From CAJBNH01 sp964447285 (GTDB taxonomy: Bacteria; Myxococcota_A; UBA9042), in NCBI GenBank assembly GCA_964447285.1, contig CAYURO010000012.1:49737-113736 (forward strand): a stretch of DNA of 64,000 nucleotides, given 5' to 3'. How positions within the stretch are numbered: position 1 is the stretch's first letter; each line of letters opens with the position of its first letter. Under the pieces are notes generated by a model. It saw only the letters and a list, made by a program, of their open reading frames with translations. It did no database searches and had not been told where the DNA came from. Positions 7,415 to 16,373 of this stretch are shown here, piece after piece. The position numbers were made by a program, and so were the translations under genes.

Positions 7415-10363
7415 ATGACCAAGAGGATGCTGATCAGCGTCGATCGCGACGAGTCTCGCGCGGCGGTGGTCGAAGACGGGCTGCTGCTGCAGCTCGAGAT
7501 CGAGCCCGTCAGCCGCAACACCTGCAAAGGCAACATCTACCGCGCCGTGATTGCGCGCGTCGAGCCATCGTTGCAGTCGGCGTTCGTCGATTTCGGCAAC
7601 GAAAAACAGGGCTTCCTGCCGGTTGGCGAGATCCACCCCAAGCTGCGCAACGGCAATCAGGACAAGCGCGCGCCGATTCAGGACCTGCTCAAGGCGCGGC
7701 AGGAAATTCTGGTGCAGGTGGTGCGTGACGAGATCGGGAGCAAGGGCGCGACGTTGTCGACGTTCGTGTCGCTGCCCGGCCGGTACCTGGTGTTGATCCC
7801 TGAGAGCGACAAGACCGGCATCAGCCGCAAGCTTAGCGACGAGGCGCGCGAGCACATCAAGGAACTGACGGAGACGATGAAGGTGCCGGACGGCTTTGGC
7901 CTGATCGTGCGCACCGCGGGAGAGACAGCCTCCAAGCTGGAATTGGCCAAAGATCTGCTGTACCTGAGTCGCCAGTGGGCGCACATCCAGCAGAAGTTCG
8001 GCGAGTCGACGGGTGCCACCCTGCTCTACGCGGAGCGCAGCCTGCCGGTGCGGTTCGTACGCGACTACTTCAGCAAGGACATCGAAGAGGTCGTGATTGA
8101 CGACGACCCGACGCTCCACGAGGTCGGCGAGTTCCTGCAAGTCCTGATGCCACGTGGTCTTTCTGCCGTGGCCCGCTATGCCGGCGATGTGCCGTTGTTC
8201 GCGCGCTATGGCATCGAGGGCAAGGTCGACGATGTCTTCGCCCGGCAGGTGTTTCTGGCTTCAGGCGGGTCGATCGTCATCGACCAGACCGAGGCGTTGG
8301 TCTCGATCGACGTCAACTCCGGGCGCATGAAGGAGAAGGACATCGAGGAAACCGCGCGCGCGACCAACATCGAGGCGGCGCAGGAAATCGCCCGTCAGAT
8401 GATTCTGCGCGACATGGGCGGCCTGATCGTCATCGACTTCATCGACATGCGCGAGAAGAAGTATGTCCGCGAGGTCGAGCAGGCGATCAAGGACGCCTTC
8501 AAGAACGACAAGGCGCGCACCAAGATCGCCCACATCAGCGAGTTCGGCCTGCTCGAGATGAGCCGGCAGCGCATCAAGTCGTCCGTCAACAAGGGCGCTT
8601 TCGACTCATGCCCGCACTGCAGCGGCACCGGTCGGTTGCGCGCGATGGACAGCGTGGGCATGTCGATCCTACGGCGGATCTACGAGCTGGTGGCGCAGAA
8701 GCGGGTCAAGTACGTGATCGCCATGGTGCCGCCGCAGACGGCGCGCTACCTGCTGAACGCCCGTCGGTCTGAGCTTGCGATGATCGAGCGCCAGTATCAC
8801 CTGACCATCGAGATCGTTGCAGTGGACGGCATGCCCGCCAGCAACGTCGTGCTCGAGCATTTGGAAGAGGCCCCTGCGGAGACCGGATCGGACCGCGCCG
8901 ACCGCACCAAGCTGTTGCGCGTGCATCAGGAGCTCGATCTGGTGCGCAACCACCTGATCAAGCGGGAGGAGGCGCGGGTGCAGCTCGAGATGGCATCGGC
9001 CCGTCGCGCCGCCCGCGTGGACTACAGCGAGATCTATCGGGAAGTGCGCGAGATGTCGGGCGATGACGACGTTCGCAAGCCCCCACGCAAGTCATCCCCG
9101 GCGTTCGTCGAGGTCGATGCTGCGGCGACAGCCGCCGCCGAACCCGAAACCGCCGTCGAAAAGCCCAGGGGTTTTTGGGGTTGGGTGCTCGGACTGTTTG
9201 GCGCAGGCAAGTCCACGGAGACCATAGGCGAAGTCGAGGCGGCGAGTCGGGAGTCGGCGGGGGAACCCAGCGGTCCCCAGGGGCGCGGGGACCGTCGCGA
9301 TCGCAGGGACCGCGGTCCGCGCGGCGAGCGCGAGCGTCGGCACGACAAGGCGGAGCGTAGCGAGCCCCGTGCTCGGCGCGAGGACCGGCCGGTGCGTGAA
9401 GAGAAGCGCGACGAAAAGCGTGACGAGAAGCGCGACGAGAAGCGCGACGAGAAGCGCGACGAAAAGCGTGACGAGAAGCGCGACGACAAGGCCCCCCGGG
9501 GCGACCGACCCACGCGTGACGACAAGGTGCCGCGCGACGGCAAGCGAGACGACCGACCGCCGCGCGAAGACCGCAGCCGTCGGGACGAGCGCCTGCCCCG
9601 TGCTGAGAAGCCCGAGGTCGAGGCGCCCGCCGTCGCAGTGCCGGGCGAGACCGCTGAGGAAGCCGAAGTCCGGCGCGGTCGTCGTCGTCGCCGTCGCCGT
9701 GGCGGTCGACCCGAGGGCGAGGTCGGTCAGGTTGCGTCGCAGGCCGTGGATGGCGAGGACGTCGACTTGGACGTCAACGACACGTCGGTGGAGGGTTCTG
9801 AAAACGAAACGGAATTCGAACAGGCGGCGGAAGAGGCTCAGGGTGCGGACGGTACCGATGCCCTGGACGCGTCTGATTCGGGTGAGACCAATGACGAGGA
9901 GCGCGAGGCTGCAGCGGCGGGCGGGGAGTCTCCGTCCCAGCGCCGTCGGCGCCGCCGTGGCGGTCGGGGCGAAGGCCGCGAACGCGGCGTGACGTCTGCG
10001 TCCGAGGCACCTGCCGGCGACCCGGACGGCGCGTTGGAGGCCGACAGCGCCCCTGACCTGCCACCGGACGATGAGACCGAAGTCCCCGCAGATGATGCGG
10101 ATTTTCCGCAGACTCAGGATTCGGCCGAGGCGACTGCCGACGCGACGGAGGCCGGTGACGAAGCCGCTGTCGACGCCACGCCGGCTGAGGACTCTCAGGT
10201 CGACGCGCGATCGCTACTTCAGGCGGAGATCGAGCGGATGCGTTCCGAGGCGGGTGCTCCTCCTGCGCTGACGACGGCGGAAGCGACTCCAGCAGCCTCT
10301 GCGGGCGAGAACCTGCAGCCGACGGCGGCCAACCGGTTCGTCGTAGACTTGCGCACGCGCTAG
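7415..10363 (+). CDS. rne: Ribonuclease E/G family endoribonuclease with long charged C-terminal tail
   Basis: The enzyme cuts single-stranded AU-rich RNA and drives mRNA decay and rRNA/tRNA processing. The start ATG 7415, behind GGAG, gives 982 aa and begins MTKRMLISVD, as RNase E/G proteins do; an open frame continues upstream but has no family match. The S1 domain spans about residues 37-120. The metal-binding aspartates are seen in SIDVNSGR (Asp299) and VIDFIDM (Asp341), and the zinc-link motif CPHC is at 399-402, so the catalytic core is complete. From about residue 560 the protein becomes a low-complexity acidic/basic tail with a DEKR repeat and two poly-Arg patches of the RRRRRRGG kind. 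This is the place where a degradosome scaffold would sit. The NtrC-type regulator starts 33 nt downstream. Family call firm; scaffold role inferred. Confidence 0.92.
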   Translation: MTKRMLISVDRDESRAAVVEDGLLLQLEIEPVSRNTCKGNIYRAVIARVEPSLQSAFVDFGNEKQGFLPVGEIHPKLRNGNQDKRAPIQDLLKARQEILVQVVRDEIGSKGATLSTFVSLPGRYLVLIPESDKTGISRKLSDEAREHIKELTETMKVPDGFGLIVRTAGETASKLELAKDLLYLSRQWAHIQQKFGESTGATLLYAERSLPVRFVRDYFSKDIEEVVIDDDPTLHEVGEFLQVLMPRGLSAVARYAGDVPLFARYGIEGKVDDVFARQVFLASGGSIVIDQTEALVSIDVNSGRMKEKDIEETARATNIEAAQEIARQMILRDMGGLIVIDFIDMREKKYVREVEQAIKDAFKNDKARTKIAHISEFGLLEMSRQRIKSSVNKGAFDSCPHCSGTGRLRAMDSVGMSILRRIYELVAQKRVKYVIAMVPPQTARYLLNARRSELAMIERQYHLTIEIVAVDGMPASNVVLEHLEEAPAETGSDRADRTKLLRVHQELDLVRNHLIKREEARVQLEMASARRAARVDYSEIYREVREMSGDDDVRKPPRKSSPAFVEVDAAATAAAEPETAVEKPRGFWGWVLGLFGAGKSTETIGEVEAASRESAGEPSGPQGRGDRRDRRDRGPRGERERRHDKAERSEPRARREDRPVREEKRDEKRDEKRDEKRDEKRDEKRDEKRDDKAPRGDRPTRDDKVPRDGKRDDRPPREDRSRRDERLPRAEKPEVEAPAVAVPGETAEEAEVRRGRRRRRRRGGRPEGEVGQVASQAVDGEDVDLDVNDTSVEGSENETEFEQAAEEAQGADGTDALDASDSGETNDEEREAAAAGGESPSQRRRRRRGGRGEGRERGVTSASEAPAGDPDGALEADSAPDLPPDDETEVPADDADFPQTQDSAEATADATEAGDEAAVDATPAEDSQVDARSLLQAEIERMRSEAGAPPALTTAEATPAASAGENLQPTAANRFVVDLRTR
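9398..9490 (+). repeat. 12-bp in-frame tandem repeat coding for DEKR in the RNase E/G tail
   Basis: Six consecutive DEKR units (9410-9481) are coded by near-identical 12-bp copies of the form GACGAGAAGCGC, flanked by one imperfect unit on each side (EEKR and DDKA). The copies differ only at silent sites such as GAA/GAG and CGC/CGT. Such arrays change copy number by slippage without shifting the frame. Confidence 0.85.
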
Positions 10364-10396
10364 AGCCGCGCTCTGGGCCATCCACGGAGCCACACC

Positions 10397-11827
10397 ATGG
10401 CACTGCCTGAAGGGTCCGAGCCGAACCGCCAAGACCAGGGAGACCCTGCCGCTGGACCGGAAGTGACCGGACTTGCGGCGGGGCCCGTCGTCTTGGTGGT
10501 CGACGACGATGCATCGAACCTGGCGAGCGTGCAGAAGATCCTGCAGCGCGAGGGGTTTGCCGTGCTCGCGGTTGGCGATGGCCGCGAGGCCTTGGCCGTG
10601 CTTCGGCGTGAGCGGGTGGCCGTGCTGGTCACCGACCTGATGATGCCCGGTATTGACGGCATGGAGCTGCTGCGCGCCTGCCAATGGACCAGTCCATCGA
10701 CGGCAGTCGTCGTGATGACAGCGTACGGCACCGTCGAGACCGCAGTGGCGGCGATGAAAGAGGGCGCGTACGACTTTGTCACCAAGCCGTTGCGTCGCAC
10801 CGACGTCGTGCGCTCTGTGGCAAGGGCCATGGAGCGAGCGCAGCTTCACCACGAAAACCAGAGTCTGCGCGAGGAGTTGGAGAAGGCGGGCCGCAGTCGC
10901 GAGATCCTCGGCACCAGTCCGGCGATCCGGCGGGCGGTGGACCTGATCGAGCAAGTGGCGCCCGCGCGGACGACCATTTTGCTGCAAGGTGAGAGCGGCA
11001 CTGGCAAGGAGGTGTTCGCCCGTGCCGTGCACCGCTTGAGCGCCCGAAAGGGGCCGTTTGTCGCGGTCAACTGTGCGGCGATTCCGGAAAACCTGCTGGA
11101 ATCCGAGCTTTTCGGTCACGAGCGAGGCGCGTTTACTGGCGCCGTGGCGCGCACCGACGGCAAGTTCACGCAGGCGGACGGTGGCACACTGCTGCTGGAC
11201 GAGATCGCCGACCTGCCGATGGGCCTGCAGGCCAAGCTGCTGCGGGTGCTGCAGGAGGGTGAGGTTCAGCGGATCGGTTCAGGGCAGCCCACGCGGGTCG
11301 ATGTCCGCGTGCTTGCCGCCACCAACCGCGACCTGGAAGAAGAGGTGGCGCAAGGGCGTTTCCGCAGCGACCTGTTCTATCGGTTGCACGTCATCTGCGT
11401 CGAGGTGCCGGCCTTGCGCGAGCGGGGCAGTGACATCGCGGGTCTGGCGCATCACTTCCTGCGCCGGTTCGCTAGCGTGAATCACAAGGACATCCGTGCC
11501 ATCCAGCCGGAAGCCATGGCAGCGCTGCAGGCGTACACTTGGCCGGGCAACGTCCGCGAGCTCGAAAATGCCATGGAGCGTGCTGTGTTGCTGGCGCGCG
11601 GGGACACGATTGGCCTGTCTGAGCTGCCTGAGCGCATCGTTCGCGCCGAGGGCGGCAGTCGCGTGTTGTCGATCGCGGTGGGTACGCCCTTGGAGGAGAT
11701 TGAGCGGCTGGTGATCGACGAGACGCTGAAGCTGACCGGCGGCGACAAACGCAAGGCCGCGATGCTGTTGGGGATCGCCGTTCGCACCATCTACCGACGT
11801 CTGGGCGACCAGAGCGGGGCGCGCTGA
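10397..11827 (+). CDS. Sigma-54-dependent response regulator (NtrC family)
   Basis: A transcription activator of 476 aa that works with sigma-54 RNA polymerase. The receiver domain (about residues 34-150) has the acidic pocket VDDD and the phospho-acceptor Asp80 in VTDLMMPG, then the conserved Thr and Lys (VTKP). The AAA+ domain has Walker A GESGTGKE (198-205), the sigma-54 contact loop GAFTGA (244-249) and the R-finger region. A Fis-type helix-turn-helix closes the protein (about 440-470). All motifs needed for activity are present. No sensor kinase is next to it, so it is an orphan, a common state in Myxococcota. It lies 33 nt after the RNase E/G gene on the same strand and could share its transcript. 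The start has GGAG upstream. The target genes are not known. Confidence 0.92.
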   Translation: MALPEGSEPNRQDQGDPAAGPEVTGLAAGPVVLVVDDDASNLASVQKILQREGFAVLAVGDGREALAVLRRERVAVLVTDLMMPGIDGMELLRACQWTSPSTAVVVMTAYGTVETAVAAMKEGAYDFVTKPLRRTDVVRSVARAMERAQLHHENQSLREELEKAGRSREILGTSPAIRRAVDLIEQVAPARTTILLQGESGTGKEVFARAVHRLSARKGPFVAVNCAAIPENLLESELFGHERGAFTGAVARTDGKFTQADGGTLLLDEIADLPMGLQAKLLRVLQEGEVQRIGSGQPTRVDVRVLAATNRDLEEEVAQGRFRSDLFYRLHVICVEVPALRERGSDIAGLAHHFLRRFASVNHKDIRAIQPEAMAALQAYTWPGNVRELENAMERAVLLARGDTIGLSELPERIVRAEGGSRVLSIAVGTPLEEIERLVIDETLKLTGGDKRKAAMLLGIAVRTIYRRLGDQSGAR

Positions 11828-11911
11828 CGTGACCAGGCCCCCGCTGAGGCGCTGGCAAACTCGGGGCCGGCCTCGCCGAGTTCCCGGAAACCCGAACACA
11901 ACGAACTGGAA

Positions 11912-12214
11912 GTGCTGGCGTTTCCGGTGCGGGACGCCCAGCCGGTGTGTTGGAACGGCTGCGCATCCCGCGTGGACACCGTTCGCTCGCGCCTCGCGGC
12001 ATGGACTCGGGGCGAGCGCCCGGAGCTGGCCAGGGCGTTCGTCGAACCTCGTTGTCGCGTGCATCTGACGGACGGCGCAGCCCCGGGTGCGGAGTTGCGA
12101 GTGATGACGGCGACGCGAACTTGGCTTGACCCGCCAACGGCGGCCTTGCTCGCTCGTCAGCTTGGAACCGGAGGAAATGTCCCTCGCGAGCGACTCGTGA
12201 CCGGCAGTCGTTGA
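11912..12214 (+). CDS. Doubtful small open reading frame
   Basis: From GTG 11912 this frame would give a 100-aa Arg-rich protein of unknown function. High G+C at third codon positions and lower G+C at second positions are what a gene here would show, but no Shine-Dalgarno sequence precedes the GTG. The frame is continuous with that of the response regulator across its TGA stop at 11825-11827. It may be the eroded end of a formerly longer protein, or chance in GC-rich DNA. Confidence 0.2.
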   Translation: MLAFPVRDAQPVCWNGCASRVDTVRSRLAAWTRGERPELARAFVEPRCRVHLTDGAAPGAELRVMTATRTWLDPPTAALLARQLGTGGNVPRERLVTGSR

Positions 12215-12268
12215 CAAGAGCCGTGATTTTTCCGTTTGTCGTAGGCCGCTTTGCCGCATTTCCGGGGA

Positions 12269-12298
12269 TTGCCACCGGTGCACAGCCCCTCGTATACT
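12269..12298 (+). promoter_or_regulatory. Promoter for the 656-aa lipoprotein gene
   Basis: TTGCCA (12269-12274) and TATACT (12293-12298) are 18 bp apart. Transcription would start near 12305, leaving a leader of about 37 nt that includes AGGAG before ATG 12342. A second TTGACA at 12211-12216 lacks a matching -10. Confidence 0.5.
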
Positions 12299-12341
12299 TC
12301 CGCGCCGCCGGATTTTCTGGCCACCGCAAACAGGAGCAGTC

Positions 12342-14312
12342 ATGACGACCCATCGGATGGTTACGGCAGGCATGGTGGCCGCGCTTTGCGCCGCGCTGCT
12401 TTTGCCTGTGGGGTGCAAGAAGAAGGAAGATCCCAAGGCCGTTCAGGCCGCCGCAACAGCCGCCGGGGCCGCTGCGCCTGGTGCCGTTGCTGCGATTCCG
12501 GTGCTGCCGGACGTCGAGCTGGCCGCGGGCGATGGCATCGCGGGCTGGGTCTCGCTGCAGTCGCTCAATGCGCTGTTCGACTCCACGGAGGCCTTGGGCG
12601 GTCGCCTGAGCCTGCTGCCCCCCGGCGCCTCGCTGCGCCAGGACGTGTACGCGGGTCTCGCTGCGGTACTGTCGAGTGTCGGCGTCAGCGGCCATGAGTG
12701 GCTGGACAAGGGCAAGTCGATTCACGTTGGCTTTCAGGATGATGCGCCTCCGGCTGCCCCGCCTGCTGGTGGAATCGTCGCCGCCCCGAACCCCGTCGAG
12801 GGACTGTTCGTTGTGTTGCACGTGACCGACAAGGCCAAGATGGTCGGCGCCATGGCGACGGCCAAGAAGGGTGCCGAGGCGGAAGGCCACGAGGCCCTGC
12901 TGGTGGCGGGTGAGCGGAAGGTGTTCGTCGACTTCGTGGGTCCGCAGACTGTTGTGCTGACGACCGGTGCCGGCCGCTTCGCCAAGGTCAAGACGTTCGT
13001 CGAGCGTCTGGACCGTATTCAGGTGCCGGCCCTGCTTTACGTGGGCGTGTCGGTCGAGGACCTCGCCAAGACGCGGCAGAAGGAAATCGGTCAACTGATG
13101 GCGTTGATGGAGCAGGCCGGCAACACCGAGATGGCCGGCCAGCCCCAGGTCATGCAGGCCTACTCAAAGATGCTGCGCGATTGGCTGACCGACCTGCAAC
13201 GCGTGGAAGTGCTGGTCAACGCCGACACCAAGACCACCAAGCTCGAGTGGCGCATGCACGCCCGCAACGGCAGCAAGCTCTACCGTCAGCTGATGGCGGG
13301 CCGCGGCCGTTCGCCCAAGGACGTACTGGCCCTGATGCCAGGCAACAGCTATCTGGCGTTCGGCGGCCACGTGGATCCCGCCGCCTCGCTCGAGTCGCTG
13401 GACGAGACGCTTGTTCTGCTGAAGGACCTGCTGAAGCTGCAGGACGCGGACTACAAGGCGTTCGTCGAGGACATCAAGGGCGCCGCGAAGCTGCAGGACG
13501 GCCAGTCGGCGTTGTCGCTGTACCCTGACGGTCAGGCCCTGTTTGGCGTGTCGGCCGCGGTCGGCACCACCGACGGCACCGTGGCGGTCAAGTTGGTCAA
13601 GCGATTGGTCACCAGCATTGCGTTGCGCCTGATCGCCCAGCAGAAGGCCACTGACGCCGAGCTGGCCGCGATGCCGCAGCTGGCGATCGTCGAGAAGTCG
13701 TTGGCGGAAGGCAAGTTGCAGCCGATTCTCGATGCGTTCGGCCCGATCGCCGCAGCGGGGGGGGTGAAGTTGACGATCAACACCAATGAGGTGGACGGTA
13801 CCGTGTGCGATGTACTGGACGTGCAGGTCGACTTCGCCAAGCTGGCAGCGAGCGCCCCCGACGCTGAGCAGGTCAAGAAGGTCATCGGTGACCGCACGGC
13901 CGTCGCGCTTTGTTCCGCCAAGACCAAGGTCGCGATGACGTTCGGCCCGGGCGCTCTGGAGCACGGCAAGCGCATCGCCCTTGGCAAGCCCGGTGGTCTG
14001 GCGGAGGCCCCTGTCTTCAAGCAGGCGGTGACCGATGCGGGTCCGCAGACCTCGATGCTGCTCTACCTGAACCCGGGTCTCGCGATGGCCACGTTTGCCA
14101 AGGCGTTCCCCGAGGTTCCGCGCATTCAGGGCGACCGCGCCGTGACGATGACCTGTCAGGCCCGCGCCCGCTCGATGAGTTGCGGTCTGGAGGTGCCGGT
14201 CGAGCTGATCGTGGCCATCAAGAACGCCGCGACGCCTGTCGTGGATCCCGTCCCGGCGGCTCCCGTAGCCCCACTGGCTCCGGCGGCCCCTGCGGCCCCT
14301 GCGGCTCCGTAA
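12342..14312 (+). CDS. Large hypothetical lipoprotein with Ala/Pro tail
   Basis: A 656-aa secreted protein of unknown function. The lipobox LPVGC places the lipid Cys at residue 25, followed by KKKED, unlike the Cys-Ser-Asp start of the other lipoproteins in this window. The body alternates short strands and long helices (for example around KEIGQLMALMEQAGNTEMAG) and looks like a repeated alpha/beta fold, possibly related to the DUF3352 type of periplasmic proteins, though I cannot show this. The last 30 residues are a Pro/Ala repeat (PAAPVAPLAPAAP). It has its own promoter and is followed by a clear terminator, so it is a single-gene unit. AGGAG supports the start. Confidence 0.75.
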   Translation: MTTHRMVTAGMVAALCAALLLPVGCKKKEDPKAVQAAATAAGAAAPGAVAAIPVLPDVELAAGDGIAGWVSLQSLNALFDSTEALGGRLSLLPPGASLRQDVYAGLAAVLSSVGVSGHEWLDKGKSIHVGFQDDAPPAAPPAGGIVAAPNPVEGLFVVLHVTDKAKMVGAMATAKKGAEAEGHEALLVAGERKVFVDFVGPQTVVLTTGAGRFAKVKTFVERLDRIQVPALLYVGVSVEDLAKTRQKEIGQLMALMEQAGNTEMAGQPQVMQAYSKMLRDWLTDLQRVEVLVNADTKTTKLEWRMHARNGSKLYRQLMAGRGRSPKDVLALMPGNSYLAFGGHVDPAASLESLDETLVLLKDLLKLQDADYKAFVEDIKGAAKLQDGQSALSLYPDGQALFGVSAAVGTTDGTVAVKLVKRLVTSIALRLIAQQKATDAELAAMPQLAIVEKSLAEGKLQPILDAFGPIAAAGGVKLTINTNEVDGTVCDVLDVQVDFAKLAASAPDAEQVKKVIGDRTAVALCSAKTKVAMTFGPGALEHGKRIALGKPGGLAEAPVFKQAVTDAGPQTSMLLYLNPGLAMATFAKAFPEVPRIQGDRAVTMTCQARARSMSCGLEVPVELIVAIKNAATPVVDPVPAAPVAPLAPAAPAAPAAP

Positions 14313-14335
14313 GCGTTTCGCGATGTTCGAGTGAC

Positions 14336-14378
14336 GCGGGCTCGGTCTTCCTTCGGGGGACCGGGCCCGCGGCCGTTT
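14336..14378 (+). terminator. Intrinsic terminator after the 656-aa lipoprotein gene
   Basis: A 12-bp stem pairs 14336-14347 (GCGGGCTCGGTC) with 14359-14370 (GACCGGGCCCGC), with a single U-G wobble and an 11-nt loop. GTTTTG follows after five bases on the plus strand. It lies between convergent genes. The minus-strand side lacks a U tract, so it mainly serves the plus-strand gene. Confidence 0.7.
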
Positions 14379-14383
14379 TGCGG

Positions 14384-16369
14384 CTAGCGCGCCCGCACCC
14401 GCTCTTGCCACGCAACGAAACACAGCAGCGCCCACAGGACCTTGCGGTGGTCGGCCTTGCCGCGCACGTGCTCGTCGACGACGGCCGCGATGCCTTGGGC
14501 GTTCAGATGCGGCGACGAACGCACCGTCTCCCCCGTCAACTGGTCCGTCATCCACGCCTTCAGCGGCCCCCGCAGCCACGACGCCAGCGGCACGCCAAAG
14601 CCCTTCTTGGGGCGGCGCACGATGTCGGCAGGCAGCTTCTGCTCGGCCAGACGGCGCAGGGCGATCTTGGTCGTGCGGCCGCGCAGCTTGGCGCGGGTGG
14701 GCAAGGCGCGGGCCAGCTGGACCACGTCGGGATCCAGAAGCGGCGCGCGGACTTCCAGTGAGTGCAGCATCGACGCCCGGTCAACCTTTTGCAGCACTCC
14801 GTCACCGAGGTAGTAGCGTGCGTACAGGGCCGCCAAGCCGTCCATGTCGTCGCGCCCCAGCGATCGCCAGTCTTGCCACGTCTGGGAGATCTCGGTCTGC
14901 AGGTCCTCAGAAGTCCACGGGAATACGCCGCGGGTGGGTTGCGAAAGGCCGGCTTGCAGGTCGGGATGTAGCACCCGCGCGTGCTGCCGGGGCTCCAGAC
15001 CGCCGATCCAGGCAACGTGGCGCATCCCGCCGTCATAGCGCAGGCCGCCCAGAAACCGCTTGATCTGGAAGTCCAGCGACAGATTGCCATGCGACACAGG
15101 CAGATGGCGGGCGACCGCCTCGAATGCCGGTTGCAGCGGGCGCATCCCCAGGCGGTCCCACAGCCGACCGACGTGGTGGGCGTAGAAGGTCGGGTAGCCC
15201 AGGAACCACTCGTCGCCACCGTCGCCGCCCAGCGCCACCGTCACCCGCTCGCGGGCGAACTTGGCCAAGAACCATGTGGGCAGGATCGACGCGTCGGCCA
15301 GCGGTTGGTCCAGCTTGCCCAGCAGGTCCGGCACCAGCAGCAAGCATGCGTCTGGACTCAGGATCCGCTCGTGATGTCGGGTGCCCAGATGCCGTGCGAC
15401 GGTGCGGGCGTGGCTCGACTCGTCAAACGTCGTGTCGTCGAAGCCGATGGCGAACGTGTCCAGCTCGGCGGCAGGGCGCAGGCGAGCGGCGTACCAAGCG
15501 ACCAGCGACGAGTCGATGCCGCCCGACAGGAAGATGCCCAACGGCACGTCGGCCATCAGGCGACGTTCGACGGCTTTGGCGATACGGCGATCCAGCTCGG
15601 ACAACGCAGCGTCCTCACTCAGGTTTGCCAGATCGGCGTCGGGACCGCTCGGCTCGTACCAGCGCAACCGCGTCAGCCGGGGGCCGCCGGACGCCGCAGC
15701 CTCGAAGCGCCACGCGGTGCCGGGCTCCAACGTCGCCACGTCCTGGATCAGCGCGTGCGGTGAGGCGACGTAGTCGAACAGCAGCAGCGACTCGAGGCCT
15801 CGCGGGTCCAGCCGCCGTTCGACGCCGGGGTGGGCCAGAACGGCCGACAGCTCTGACCCGAAGACAAGCGTCCGGCCACCATCCAACCCCGCGACGAACA
15901 ACGGCTTCTTGCCAAAGCGATCGCGCGCCAGCAGCAGCGTCCGCGTCCGCCCGTCCCACAGCGCGAGGTCGAACATGCCGTTCAGGCGCGGCAACAGCTT
16001 GTCGCCCCACTGCTCCCAGCCATGAACCAGCACTTCGGTGTCGGTGTGGGTGGCAAAGCGGTGGCCGTTGGACTCCAGCTCCTTGCGCAGCTCTTGGTGG
16101 TTGTAGATCTCGCCGTTGAAGGCCACCCAGACCGTGCCGTCTTCGTTGGACAGTGGCTGGTGGCCGGTCGAGAGGTCGAGGATCGACAGCCGGCGAAACG
16201 CAAGGCCACACGCGCCGTTGCCTGCGATGTCCTCGGGGATGTCGAGGTACAAGCCGGCATCGTCGGGGCCGCGGTGAGTCAGGGTGTCGCGCATGGCGAC
16301 AAGCGTCCGGTCCACGCCGGGCGAGAACCGCGACGGGACGACCGACACCAGGCCGACGATTCCGCACAT
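14384..16369 (-). CDS. asnB: Asparagine synthase (glutamine-hydrolysing)
   Basis: The enzyme forms asparagine from aspartate, glutamine and ATP; homologues next to glycosyltransferases can instead amidate sugars or peptides of the envelope. The 661-aa protein begins MCGIVG, with Cys2 as the glutaminase nucleophile. The glutaminase domain runs to about residue 200, with conserved THRGPDD, FNGEIYN and TDTEV. The synthetase domain has the pyrophosphate loop SGGIDSS at 282-288. All key residues are present. It begins 4 nt after the GT2 stop codon and is the last gene of a minus-strand run. The C-terminal part (KKGFGVPLASWLRG) is typical of the AsnB/WbpS subgroup. Whether it makes free asparagine or modifies a surface molecule cannot be told from sequence. 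Confidence 0.92.
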   Translation of the reverse strand: MCGIVGLVSVVPSRFSPGVDRTLVAMRDTLTHRGPDDAGLYLDIPEDIAGNGACGLAFRRLSILDLSTGHQPLSNEDGTVWVAFNGEIYNHQELRKELESNGHRFATHTDTEVLVHGWEQWGDKLLPRLNGMFDLALWDGRTRTLLLARDRFGKKPLFVAGLDGGRTLVFGSELSAVLAHPGVERRLDPRGLESLLLFDYVASPHALIQDVATLEPGTAWRFEAAASGGPRLTRLRWYEPSGPDADLANLSEDAALSELDRRIAKAVERRLMADVPLGIFLSGGIDSSLVAWYAARLRPAAELDTFAIGFDDTTFDESSHARTVARHLGTRHHERILSPDACLLLVPDLLGKLDQPLADASILPTWFLAKFARERVTVALGGDGGDEWFLGYPTFYAHHVGRLWDRLGMRPLQPAFEAVARHLPVSHGNLSLDFQIKRFLGGLRYDGGMRHVAWIGGLEPRQHARVLHPDLQAGLSQPTRGVFPWTSEDLQTEISQTWQDWRSLGRDDMDGLAALYARYYLGDGVLQKVDRASMLHSLEVRAPLLDPDVVQLARALPTRAKLRGRTTKIALRRLAEQKLPADIVRRPKKGFGVPLASWLRGPLKAWMTDQLTGETVRSSPHLNAQGIAAVVDEHVRGKADHRKVLWALLCFVAWQERVRAR

Positions 16370-16373
16370 GAGG

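Larger units (their letters stand above)
11828..12341 (+). other. Intergenic region with one doubtful open frame and a promoter
   Basis: This 514-base stretch separates the response regulator from the 656-aa lipoprotein. The frame of the regulator stays open after its TGA until a stop at 12212-12214, with a mildly coding-like base pattern. It has no good ribosome site and no family I recognise. The last 75 bases hold the promoter of the lipoprotein gene. Nothing else is visible. Confidence 0.4.

Noticed and set aside
9398..9490. CRISPR-like array
   Set aside because: The 12-bp units are contiguous, in frame and coding; there are no spacers.
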